64,000 nucleotides of DNA, taken from Crambe crambe (Eukaryota > Porifera > Demospongiae > Poecilosclerida > Crambeidae). Location of the stretch: assembly GCA_963924555.1 (NCBI GenBank), contig OZ004591.1:2108001-2172000 (forward strand). Direction: 5' to 3'. The translations under genes were made by a program, and so were the position numbers. Below the pieces are notes generated by a model. That model saw nothing but the letters and a program-made list of their open reading frames with translations. It did not search any database and was not told the DNA's origin. Positions 46,101 through 58,287 of the stretch are shown here, in pieces (within the stretch, counting starts at the first letter, position 1; every line of letters starts with the position of its first letter).

Positions 46101-49100
46101 TTCTTTCCTGACCATAGCCTTATATGATGATGGCTGTAGTATCTACATTGGTTAAGTTAGCTCATATATTATGTGTTCCTACTTTAGAGCAGAAACACAA
46201 GAAAAATAGATACGGCTAAGCAAATTGCAATATTATCTACAGGCTTAGCTTGGGAACAAAAGAGAGGGGGGGGGCCCTCAACCCCACCCCTGGATCCAGC
46301 CCTGACAGCATTTGCAATGAAAATATAAAAATGGGAGTGGTAGTGGGACACCCACTAATAAGTACTCTTTTAATGGAAAATCTTGGATCCGCCACTGTAT
46401 GCTACACTTTTAAATTTTCTTACCAATTTTTTAAAGCATAATAGGCATTTTTGTTGAGCATAATAGGGCAGGGGTTCTGGCATTGGAGCATAGCATAATA
46501 GGGAAGAAAAAAAGCATAATTTGCATGTCTCTAAAGATGACACCATGTTTGTATACAGAACTTTGAGACTATACATACTTTATACAGTCACATGTAGCTA
46601 CACTGACATGCAACACATAATACACATCATTATGTACAGACATTCCCATCACCTTCACAGGATTACCAATCTTTATCTTACTTTCCCCTAACTCCCTCAG
46701 GGACATGGTCCTCTCCCACTGTCACTGGAACAAGGCCCCCTCCCTGTGCTGACTTCACACTAACGAAGATAAATGCAAACACAGCTGTGATGTTTGGAGG
46801 ATTCCTAGGTGATCAACGGAGAAGAACCAATGATGTGTACATCCTTGATCTGACAAAAATGGTGAGATGTAAAGTGTGGTATTAAAATATAGTGTCTGTT
46901 TCCATTGTACATTAATGAAGTAGATATTTCAGTATATGCTCTGACAGATGTGATGTACTGACTGGATGTTATCATTGTAGCTGGTCCATTATGTCCCCAT
47001 AGGTAGAGTGCCACCACACTCAGATAAGATATTCATCTATCAAGGTGAATATCCAAGAAATGGGAGGTCAAGTATGATCATGTGACTTGAGGACCACCAG
47101 GACCAATTATGACCATTGTTTATTTAGTAGTAAAAAATGAAACCATGAAACTTTTAGGTCATTGATTTTATGATCATATTATATTGTGTTCAGCATGAAG
47201 TGAGTTCCATTAGGGAAATATAATAATTATGACCACTGATGAAAGAAGTTATTTAGAATTGTGAATGTAGCAATCATTTAGGTTGATAGTTTACAAACCA
47301 TGTGTCTTCATTTCTCATTCATATAGTAGCTAGTAGGAAAGTATTAAATGTCCAAATTTCATATAATTTGTACAGCAGCAGAAATGATAATTTATAGTTC
47401 GACTTATTAAGCATGTGTGCATAAGCCTAACAGCTAGCTGGCATGCTTGATTGGTAGCAGCTGCAGTATTGATTTTCAGCAAGCAAGCTTCATCTCTCAA
47501 GGTGCTAATAAAGCTGTAACAGAAGTACGGAATTCCCTGAAATGAACGAGCTACAGCAAGTTCATAACTGAACGACAACTTTTTTTTTCTTTATAGCAAC
47601 CATTGTTACATCCCATGGTTTCAATAGATCTGATCTCTCCATTGCTGTGGCAGCAATTAGTCTTTTGAGTTGAGCATAAGAAATTTTAACCAACCCGCCA
47701 TACAGTAAGTACCAACCTAATAATCTTTCTGTTAATTTGTAAATTGTGAAGAAGGGGCTAAGTGATAGTGTTTGTCCATGTGTACATGTGTTTATATCAT
47801 TTGATTGCAATTAATTTTATAACAAATTTATACTTCTTTTTTCCGTCATATCTCTTCCCTTGTTTTAACTACCTTAAAATCTAACCCCCGTTATTGAACT
47901 CTATAGGTTGCCTAGAAATTCATTTGACAGTATTAGTCATCTGTTCTTCTACTGAGTATTATAGCTCCTTGAATATCAATGAATACCTAATTACTGATGG
48001 AGACACACTTCACAGCTTGGTAATTGTAATTGTAACCTTTTGTAGCACTGGAGAAAACTGGCCCATCAGGAGGGAGAACCCTGTCCAGTGGCTAGGAATT
48101 GCCATGCTTCTGTCTGTCTGGGTTATGATGGAGATCACCCCCAGATTGTTGTGATTGGGGGGATTGATGATGACAACAAAGTTCTAAGTGACATGTGGCT
48201 ACTTGATGTAGTGTCTGGGAGGTGGAGGGAGGTGAGTGATAAATTAGAATAAATAATAACATTGAATCATTTAGAATTAGAATCTCCCTTGTTGTTTTTC
48301 ACCTCCTCCCTGTAGTGTTATTGTTACTGTTTGTGTTGAAGACACTCTCTAGTGGCATCATATCAGAGGACTCTACCATAGAAGCATGTCATCAGTTTAA
48401 TAAGTGCCATGCAGATATTGACAATGTGTGGGTTTCAGTTGAGATATAATGTTATGTCCTTACTGCATCACACTCAGTTGGTAGTGTTTCATTATAGGCA
48501 ATTCTTTCACTTTTTTGCTGTGTGGAGTTGGAGTAAAAAGTGTGCATTGTTTTAGTTGTAGCTACGAGGAAGTGCTTTTCTACCAATTATAATGTTTATA
48601 GTTAATAGAATTTTCCTTTATCTTCATAATTGGAGTGAGCATAGCAGCACATTAAGAGTTACAGAGGGTAATTAAATTTAGTCTGGGTATGGAGTAATCT
48701 GTCAGGTGTTTGGAAAAATGGTTGGCATTCCCTAGAATAGTTTTAAAATGACCACTGACCAAGTAGTTATTATAATTATTTTTATGATGTGTGAGTAATA
48801 ACTTAGTAACATTTGTCACATAAATCATTGATAATCACTGTACACATTATCCACAACATGCTGTGTACCTCTCCATCTGCTAATAGGCAGGTGCTGCATG
48901 TATGAGTGTTTCTAATTACCCTCTTCATGTGTGCACAGCAAGTGTTAATCTGGACTTAAAATTACTTGTTCATTTCCACTTGGACAGCTATACAAACTTC
49001 TATTTCCTCTAATAGCTCAAAACTGTCAAGTATTTCTTCAGCTCTGGAGTCCTAGTCTTCAGTTAGCTATCTAATTATTCCATTCCTAATTTGCACGTGA

Positions 49101-51900
49101 ATGTGAAATTCATTGCCATGTCCATATACATGCTTGGGGTGTGAAATGTGAGGTTACCACATATTAGAGTAATGTGATCCATTTTGCTATTTTAAGTATG
49201 TATGTTGCTATGTACTGTGCTATCTTCATACATGCTTGGGGTGTGAAATGTGAGGTTACCACATATTAGAGTAATGTGATCCATTTTGCTATTTTAAGTA
49301 TGTATGTTGCTATGTACTGTGCTATCTTCAAAGTTCTAATGCAGTGGTACCTGATGACCTTTTTATTAGCCAGTACTAACACCAATTATTGGGACCATGT
49401 AGTTTAGTATTAGAGGTCAAAACTAGCAGTGCTGGAATTAACCATCTAGCACTTATTGGATTATTATTTGTAGTCTAAAGTACAAATTATCATGAAATGA
49501 CCCCCTTACTCCCTCTAGTTATGTGTGATATTTGCATGACATTGTCTTGATGAGGATGTATTTCACAATGGCATAATATGGAGGTTTTTAAGTCTTGTGG
49601 TGTGGAGACTAGTGATGATGTGTGTATTGAAATGGAGGATGATGTCATGGTAATTGTGAGAGGGATGATCCAATGTTATGTGTCCATGTGCAGATCAAAG
49701 TTCCAAGTCTCCAGTCAAGATTCAGTCACACTGCTGATGTATTCCATTTCAATGCAAGACTGGCAGACGTCATTCTATTTGGCGGGGTTCCTGAAGTGCC
49801 AAGGAATGCCAAGTCCGATGCTGACCTTCCAATGATAGCCCAGACCACTGTGCTACGATTTGGTGAGTGTGATTTAACTGATGCTAGTCATACTATACTT
49901 CATTCCTCCATAATATAAGTACAGTAGAAAGTCACTGGAGGTCTTTATTTCCATGTATTGTGAATACTTACATTTTAAGTGTGCATATTTTAATGTCTCT
50001 TTTATCCACTGACTTAACATCTCTGTACAGTGGGACCTCTAAATAAGCAGACATGTCTGGAAGAGCATAATAGTCTCTTTATTTGGAGACATAGTGACAT
50101 TACTGTAAATCTTCTATTTAGTGTGTTACTCTAATATAGTGTCACAATCACATTTAGACCCATTCTTATAATCATGGCACTAAATGAAGTTTTAGTATGA
50201 CATTGCACTAAGCACCACTCTATAATGCAGTCAATGTAGTCTAATAATAAACTCTCATTCTGTTAATGTGCCAGTCATGATTTTTTCTGGCATGTTAATT
50301 GGAAGATTTATGGTATTGGATGTTCTATAGTAACTGTTGTTGTTCGCTGCACTTGTTAGGAAGTTGTGTTTGTGGTTTGTGCATGTCTTGTGTTGTTGTG
50401 CATGACTTATGTGGTTATACAAGTACAAGCTATTCACAAGATTAAAGACAGACAAGTGTGATAGTTTGTTTTAGAATGATTATTTCATTCCAATTCCCTC
50501 ATTTTTACTCATGCTTTTTAAACACCCTATCATTCTGGAGGTGAAACATACTTCACTTTCATTGTACCACCACACATCCAAACTCATTTAGACCAACCCC
50601 TCTTCCAATGTGCCATAAATTTTAAACTAAATTATGCAGAAACTGAGTTGCTTCAATCCAGTTTTCAGTATGTAGCTAACTTCTTAATGGGTGACTTCCT
50701 TTTCAAATCATTCATTATTTTCCTAACTCCATTAGCTGATGATCTAAATTGTTCATGTAATAATTAAGGTTTCAATATGCAAGGGTCAGCACCCTCATAA
50801 TCTTGTATCATTATATTTGGAGGTCAAATTGAGGAGTATTTCAGTGAGAGTTTCACTGGAGCATGTGAAGCTAGCTTTTTACTTCTTCTGACAGTTTTGC
50901 TGCTACAAAAATATTCTGAATTAAATGTTCTTTAAGTATCATTCGACACTTAACATTTTTAGATATTGAAATTGAACAGATTGCAGCTGGCAAACTTGTA
51001 GTTCATGGTCTTCTCTTCGCAATCTGCATCAGGAGTGAAAGTACACATCCTTGTTTCTTGTCCTTGATTTACTGCTAGATAGTTATAACAGAAGATACTT
51101 TACTGTGGATGTGGTTCCATTTCATATGCTGTGTACAGCTACTCGATTACTATTTCATCAAGTGACCTCCACTTAACTTACCAACCACTCATTGATAATT
51201 GATACTTCAAATAACTACATCCATCATACTTTTCCATTTCTTCTCCACCATCTTGTGATATGAAGAATATCACTATAACTTAATGGTTAAAAAATGGATA
51301 TCACTTCTATTTCTCGTCTAGTTTCTAGTTACTAGATAGTTTCCATGCAGTAACTAGTTACCATATGGTGGAAATTTTTCTTTGAGTAAACGTTCATGGA
51401 TTCAGTTGTTTTACTCCAGCCTATGGTTCACACTTCACAACACATTATTACAGTATTTCCCAACCAATTAGCTAAGATTGATTCCTGTCAAAAGCTGGTC
51501 TAAACCTCCACCATAAATCTCACTATCATTTAATAACATACAAAGACACTCTTCAAACCTGAGGTCAACCATAACATAATTATTACTAATGCTAATTAGA
51601 ATGTGTTGATGATGAGTGGAGTCTGATTGATGTGTGCAAGTTTCCTGACCTCGGGAGTCCAGAGAGAGTGAAGATGAAAGAAGATCTGAAGAAGAATTCC
51701 AGTAAGTGTGCATATGTAATTATAGAGTTAGTATCATATTAACCCTCAGTGCATGCACGAAGGTTACAGTACTCAGTTGTGTATGTATTAATTAGTGTAT
51801 CTGTTACATCCACCATGAAGCCATGCAGTAGTGGTGACCTCAACTATGTCCAAATAATACTCTCCAGTGTGTTCATTTTTCTTTATTCCCAGAAAGATGA
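43144..51900 (+). CDS. Kelch-repeat (beta-propeller) protein, copy B, complete model
   Basis: Seven exons give 400 codons plus stop: 43144-43642, 46701-46861, 48046-48231, 49694-49862, 50963-51040, 51600-51701, 51893-51900. Phases match at every junction and all sites are GT/AG; the exon-5 donor (GTACAC) and the 8-nt last exon are the weakest calls. I start at the ATG of 43144 (MASPLYEPPPRWGHSS), which leads straight into the first kelch blade. Kelch double-glycine motifs are visible in each blade: LLMFGG, YHFGG, LICTGG, AVMFGG, VVIGG, VILFGG, about six blades, with Trp at blade ends (KWTTH, RGWTNELH, RWRE). No signal peptide or membrane helix. Intron 1 is about 3 kb and carries transposons. 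Lies 1.3 kb upstream of Roc-COR gene B in the same orientation. The propeller presumably binds another protein; none can be named. Confidence 0.85.
45059..46533. mobile_element. hAT composite element, copy B, left end deleted
   Basis: The right terminus CATGTCTCTA and its flank AAGATGAC (46534-46541) remain. Sequence equal to about 490-800 of copy A, including the left terminus, is missing. The nested layers are present (layer 4 at 45633-45912). Confidence 0.8.
49126..49329 (+). repeat. 102-bp tandem duplication private to copy B
   Basis: Two units starting ATACATGCTTGGGGTG inside kelch intron 3; copy A has one unit (about 4896-5000). Confidence 0.9.
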
Positions 51901-52465
51901 CAAGATTTGTAGTTGAGCTTCCCTACATGAAATGTTTAAATCTAATATTGTCTCTATGATACTTAATAGCTTGCTTTACTAAGAAAGAAGGTAAATTGTA
52001 GTTAACTTCTATACTATATAAAGTGGTAGTGTATGTTTGTCAGCCTAGACTGTGTACTTAATACCTCCAACTGATCAACGATCTCCTGCTCAGTATCTGA
52101 AATGTAATGCAAACATCTACTTCAACACACTTTATGTAGCTATGTGACTTCTCTCAGGTGACGCGATCAAAATATATCTTTTATGGTACCTCAGTCCAAA
52201 CATTAGCCTTGTCCCCAGGCTCTATTGAAAATAGAACCTTGTATCAATTGTTTGCGCATGTGTGTAGTTTACAGGCCAATAACCTGAAAGTTTACTGGGT
52301 GAGACTTCTTTCTCCTTTTCTTTATTGTTTCGTCCAGTTTTTCCATACCATTCGCTATACTGCAGTACTTATGCTCAACAAGACTCTGGCTTTATTATTT
52401 GGTGCTCAGATTATTTTTTCACAAGTAAACGTCCATTTACAGAGAGCGTAGAATGAATGTACGGA

Positions 52466-52485
52466 AGCCTCGGAATTCCGAGGCT
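52466..52485. other. Perfect 20-bp palindrome, copy B
   Basis: Same sequence and position relative to the genes as 8113-8132. Confidence 0.7.
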
Positions 52486-52990
52486 AATGCATACAATTGA
52501 TACCAGGCTCTCTTTAGACAGGTCACAAAAGAATACCTTAGGCCAAGGCTACTAAAGAAATCACAGTACAGAATAACTGTTATTATTTTTTAGAGTAATT
52601 CAGGTGAGCCTAAGTGGCTTTCTACTATATATGTAGCTATTTTAGGAACGTTTTAAGATTGTAGTTTTCATTTGCGGTAGAGCGTATGCGTGTCATGCAT
52701 CTTATATCCTTACCTTGCTGTAGAGCAGCATTTTCTTATGCAATGACCACAAGTATAACATGCACTCAGAGCATCATTAATACATCACAAATAACATCCA
52801 CACAGAGCACAGAATCTTCTCTTTACCTACAGAGTTTATTGAATATAACAATATACACAGCAGACCTAATAACTCATCACCTTCAAAGATAAAAACTGTT
52901 CATTTAAACTCTCAGTAAATCAAAACACACAAATACACATATCAAGCAATCCACCAAATATCTAACCACATCGATTCAGATTATCAGACT

Positions 52991-53038
52991 CACCCCACAA
53001 TGCCCTGCATTTCTCTAATGGAAAAAAAGCATATAAAA
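52991..53038 (+). promoter_or_regulatory. Putative core promoter of Roc-COR gene B (TATA box)
   Basis: TATAAAA at 53032-53038, 164 bp upstream of the ATG, with the CACCCCACAATGC motif at 52991. Same arrangement as in copy A. Confidence 0.45.
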
Positions 53039-53201
53039 GAAAATCAGCCCCAAAAGTCAAACAGTTGCTGAGATTCCTTATCACGTGTAGTAAGATCGTT
53101 TGTAGCTGCTTTGAATTGCCTTTTCTTGTGTTTCCACTTTGCTGTGTGTAGTACTGCACTGAGGGCTAGTACTTCAGAGCTTTTAATTGTAGCAGTAATG
53201 G

Positions 53202-56200
53202 ATGAGTGATCGTGATGGAACCCTTCACTTTATGTCTGATCCATTGAATTTAGTGATTGAGCAACACTTGAAGGAAGGCATCCAGTATGGGTTCATTCCA
53301 TCAGAAGTTGCCAACTGCCTAGCTTATGGAGTTCCGGGATCAGGGAAGACGTCTCTCCACTATTCTCTCTATGACCTCCCTGCACCGGAACTTCGCATCA
53401 GTACTGCATGCATCGAGCAAGCACAGAGAGCAGTGCTGGTCACAAGAAGCAGTGAAGATTCTTCATCTGAAATTGTGATATGCAAACCAGTGGAAGAACA
53501 GGATCTCAAAGAAATGCTTGCGAAAGAGATGACTGAAGAAAGGATAACCGAGCAAAAGAAAGAAGTATTTTCACAAATCGAGAAGACACTGAAGGAAAAT
53601 TTTCCAGTGGAAGATCGCTTGACTCGACCCGTGTCACCTTCCACTCAAGAGCCGACTCCAGTGGAAGATCATCCACTGCAACACTTACTTCAGCCTGTTT
53701 CAATTCCAGGGCCTTCCCCCACACCTGACGAAGAAGCTACTTCGCACTTAGTCATATCACCTCGAGTGAAATTGCAAGGAATGGATGAAATCCTGTATTT
53801 GATGCTCCACCCCACCCCAGCCAACCTACCACGACTGAGAAATCGCTTGGTGCAATTCATCGACAGTGGTGGACAGCCCAAGTTATTGGAGATGTTACCT
53901 GCATATCTCCGAAATCTCTCTGGTGTGATGCTTGTGCATCGTCTCTTGGAAAGCCTCAGCACCATGCCCAAGGCAGAATACTGCGATAAAGATGGCAAGC
54001 TGTTCGAGTTGGGTCACTTCAACCTGACCAATTTGGAAATGTTGGTGAAGTGTGCACAGCTCTCTCGTTACCACCAGTCTCATCTGGCACTGCCTCATGT
54101 GGAGTACGATGATTCTCCTCCCGACATTGTAGTGGTGGGTACCTTCAAAGACCAGGAAGGCAAATGCCAGCAAACCAGGGAGGAGAAAAATGCTAAACTG
54201 GAGGTGGCATTTGAGCAGTTCGGCAAGAGCATCATCAGGCAATCGAATGGGGAGATCATCTTTGGTGTGGATGCCACCTCTCGCAGCGATCCCGTAATCT
54301 CAGAGCTAAGAGCTGCCTTGAAGCATATGAAATGCCTGCACTACAAGTGCCCGATCCTGTGGTACCTCCTTGAAGTGGAGCTGAGGAAGCTGGGGAAGAA
54401 AGTTATTCCCAAAGAGTATGTCATGTCAATAGCCAAAGAGTTGCATATCGAAATCACAGAATCGATAGAAGCTGCATTGCTGTTTTGGCATGAAATTAAT
54501 CTCATCATGTATTTTCCAAGTATCCTTCCTGAAGTTGTCATATTCCAGCCAGATGCCATGATTGGAATGATCAGTCAACTCTACGAGCAGCACATCACGA
54601 TCAGCGACACTGCTGAATGCGATATTTCCTCCGAAGAAGATTTACGTTTTCGAGACCAAGCTGTCTTTAGTGATGATTATGCCTACAACATCAAAAATGA
54701 GACCATCCTGTCTGTGGACGAGCTCCTCCTTATCCTTCAGGACAGGAAGACCATTGCAAAATTGCCTTCCAGCTCCTCCCTGTATTTCATGCCCAGCCTT
54801 TTAGAAGAGTTGACTGAAGAAGAGCTTGCTGGTTCTCATTCTCAACTTGCCTCTCAACGTCCAGTTGCTTCATCTCTGCTGGTCTCTTTCCCCACTCCTG
54901 AAGTTCCTTCAGGTCTCTTTTGCACTTTCATATCTGATATAGTCTCTTCCAGTGAGTGCAAGATCCCTCACCTCGATAGTACCACCAGGTTGTATAGGAA
55001 CTTCATCTCTGTCACTCTTAGTTTTAGTTCAGTCTCTTTCGGTACACTCACTCTGCACAACATGGGAAAGGTTTTCTCCATCACTCCTTACTCCCTCTCC
55101 TCTTCTTCTTTCTTGCCAAAAGTGAAGAAGCTTGTAGCTAAAGCTCTCGATGCTTCTTGTAGGGTGTTGTCTTACAGAAAGCTTCACCAGTTCTCCTTCC
55201 AGTGTGAGTGTGGTAAATCTCCCCCTCATGTTGCTCACCTTTCACCTGATGAGAAAGTGACCACCTGCTCCATGGATGCTAATAAAGCAGCCATTGATCT
55301 CACCAGGAAACAGCTCATGTGGACAAGTGAGTTCTCATTAATTTTTGATCACTTCATTGATTAATCTCTTCATTTAGATCAGTCCATTGGAGTCACTCCT
55401 GAACCTCTCATCAGCTCAGACACTTCATCTCAAGGTACATTGACTGTCAAACTAATGACCTGTTGTAGCTACTAGAAGTAACTGTTTAGTTTATGACTAC
55501 ATCACATGCACATGATTTTCTTGCATATTATGTCTATCATGTTTGTATGCATAACATATTAGAGTATGTGAGAGGACTCGATGTCATTGGATCAACCTCA
55601 TTCATTTACAGAGGAGAAGCTGTGAGCTTCATCTGGAAGGACCATGGCTTCAAGCTCCACCTTCCTGAAAATGCCTTACCTCCTGATGTCACAGAGTGTT
55701 CTGTTCGAGTCAGGGCATCTCTCTCTGGCCAGTTCCAGTTTCCTGATGATGCTGAGCTTGTGAGTGGAATCTATTCCATTCGCAGCTCTCACTCCTTCAC
55801 TCAGTCAGTTACTGTGGAAATTGAGCACTTCAGCACCACTGACACTCCCGAAGAAGCTGAAGAGCTATCCTTTGTTGTCAGCACTGGAGACCAACTGCCC
55901 TCTCAATTCCGCCCACTTAAGAATGGGATTTTCCCTGTTCACAGTCGATATGGAGCCATAGAAGTTCCACATTTTTGTAGCTATGGTGTTACAAGAAAGT
56001 CAAGAAGGCATAGCCCCAAGTCTCGCAATTTGTACAAAGGCTACCTTATATCCAGTGAGGCAAATCAAGGTTATGATTGGGAAGTTATATTCAGTATTAC
56101 TCCAGACTCAAAACTTCACTCAAAAGTGAGTTAACTATTCTTCCCATAATATTTAGATCGACATTTGTGACAATTCCTGTACTTTCCATAGAAAATTTTG

Positions 56201-57839
56201 GAGAATTATCCCTCAAAGGGTCCACTTGAACAACCTATTGTGTTCAAGGAGGATAAAATACAGTTGAATATTCCCAAAGATGGACTTAATTTGGATGGAG
56301 GTTGGACAATTCACCCTTTGACAGTACCTATTGTAAGTGATTGTGTTCACGATAACTAAATTTCGCGCGCTAAATTCGCGTAATTTCAGTGGCCACACCT
56401 ACTTTTTCATTGTCCAAATGACAGAAGAAAGGCTGGACATTTGGGAATCATTGGCTTGAGATTAAGGCAGTCTGTGACGATTTTAAGCAGAAATACAACT
56501 ACTAGTAATTTAATTTCTTTGTTAATGAATAATTTTGCTTTTTCTTATTAATCATGAATATCACTAAAATTGAGGGGGTGATAAGTCACCCATTTCACCC
56601 TCTCTGGATCAGCCCCTGCTGATTGTGACTATAGTCAAGAATTTTGATTCCTTATGCCTCTATAATTATGCAGATTCTCAAGTCTCATGTGGATGCTTAC
56701 AGAATTCATAAGCAATTTTCGTTTTGCAAGTTGAAAGTTCTGTACAGAGGTGTGGCTTCCACTGGATCATATCTGAGATACAGCATTGACCTTCTTGGTG
56801 CTGAAGAACCTTACACTTACTTTGTGTTATCTATTTCATCTCATGGTAAATTAGCTTGCCACAATTTATAACTATCCAGTTGTAATTACTCATCTTTTGC
56901 AGTACCTCCTCCAGTGCAATCTCTGCCATCATCTGGAAATGTTTCCCCAGTAGCATCAGCAAGCAATGTAAGTCACTTCAAGACCTCATGATCACACCTA
57001 ACTCATAATTGACAATAATGTCCATTGTAGGTGAGAGATCCACAAGTTTGCTCTTCAGAAAAGACTTGTGAGTATAGTGATCTTTGTACAATGAGTTTTA
57101 TCAGTGAGTATTAGTCTGACGTAGCCAACTTTCTTTTTAAATCGGGTGGGAGAAAGAAAGGGTCTGGTCAACTGCCAGGCTTTATGAGATTCATAGTAAC
57201 CACGCGCTGTGGTCAATTAGCACACACTGGAATTTGGGTGCACCAGAACAAAACGCTCTATGGCAGTTGACCAGACCCTTTCTCTCTCCAGCCCGATATA
57301 AAAAGAAAGAGTTGGGTCTGGCTACGTGAGATGGAGTATCTTTCAATTTTAGGTACAGACCAGAACATACTGGCAACAATAGATGACACAGACCTTGGTA
57401 AGCAAGCTATACACATACTTGTAGTTTGCAATTACTGTTCATTCTTCCTTCTTTCTAAGGTATTGATGATATTGGAGATGTCTTTGATGAAGTGGAGAAG
57501 TTATCTCCAAAATGGGACTTGTTAGCTATGAAGCTACGTCTGAGAAATCATGCAGTTGAAAACATCCAGGAAAATTGCAGTGATGTCATGAGTAGCCTTA
57601 GTAAAGCCTTAAAAGAGTGGCTGAAGTTGAACTACAATCATCAAAAATATGGAAGACCAAGCTGGCGGAGGCTAGCAGTGGCTGTGCGGAGTCTTGATTA
57701 TGGACTCTTTGAGGAGATAGCCACTAATCATAAAGGTAAGAAAAAGCAGGTTCCTTTACACTGATTATTAATAATTATTTCATTCCCTTTGATCATAGCA
57801 CTCAAGAGACAAAAACTTGACACTTCACATGCACACTAA
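53202..57839 (+). CDS. Roc-COR-like GTPase with ZU5, UPA and Death domains (gene B)
   Basis: Ten exons give 1171 codons plus stop: 53202-55326, 55378-55434, 55563-56125, 56192-56332, 56674-56845, 56903-56967, 57031-57067, 57359-57397, 57460-57735, 57799-57839. The order is P-loop (residues 43-51), DSGGQP (221), GTFKD (about 313), COR-like region, ZU5, UPA, linker and Death domain (about 1067-1158), as in gene A. The first exon has the same length as in gene A (2125 nt) and differs at roughly 18 residues. The ZU5 exon is 14 codons shorter, lacking part of a basic linker, and differs more. Introns 4 and 7 are longer than in gene A, the latter because of a MITE. The last exon differs from all other copies: it encodes ALKRQKLDTSHAH instead of AQDVSQS. 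No frame break seen. Presumed cytoplasmic signalling scaffold; partners unknown. Confidence 0.88.
57115..57331. mobile_element. MITE in intron 7 of gene B
   Basis: Terminal inverted repeats of about 65 bp with mismatches (starts TCTGACGTAGCCA, ends TGGCTACGTGAGA; inner arms GGGTCTGGTCAACTGCCA and TGGCAGTTGACCAGACCC). Gene A and pseudogene C lack it at this intron. Target duplication not resolved. Confidence 0.8.
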
Positions 57840-57940
57840 CATTGATTTTTGTAAGATCACATACAAGGATATTTTACAAATTGTATTTCAATACTTATTG
57901 TAATTTCACATGAAAAAAATTAATGAAATAACAATAGACT

Positions 57941-58246
57941 AGTGATGATGTGTGTATTGAAATGGAGGATGATGTCATGGTAATTGTGACAGTGATGATA
58001 CAATTTTTTGTGTCATGTGTTAGATCAAACTTCCAAGTCTCCAGTCAAGAAACAGGCACACTGCTGATGTGTTTCATTTCAATGCAAGTCTTTATTTCCA
58101 TGTATCGTGAATACTTACATTTTAAGTGTGCATATTTTAATGTCTCTATTACCCACTGACTTAACATCTCTGTACAGTTGGACCTCTAAATATAAGCAGA
58201 CATGTCTGGAAGAGCATAATAGTCTCTTTATTTGGAGACAGAGTGA
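57941..58246 (+). pseudogene. Third kelch gene fragment (exon 4 region, internally deleted)
   Basis: Matches 5280-5780 of kelch gene A: the intron end, TTAG, then IKLPSLQSRNRHTADVFHF, after which about 180 bp including the FGG motif are missing and intron 4 sequence follows. It sits just upstream of pseudogene C, the same kelch-then-ZU5 order as the intact pairs. Confidence 0.8.
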
Positions 58247-58287
58247 TTCCATTTTTAGATCAAAGTTACGATTATCCTCTTTTTTAG

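Larger units (their letters stand above)
44558..56845 (+). repeat. Segmental duplication, copy B (right arm)
   Basis: Collinear with 1-12262. Differences include a deletion of about 300 bp that removes the left end of the hAT element, a 102-bp tandem duplication at 49126, and small indels in mononucleotide runs. Confidence 0.93.
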
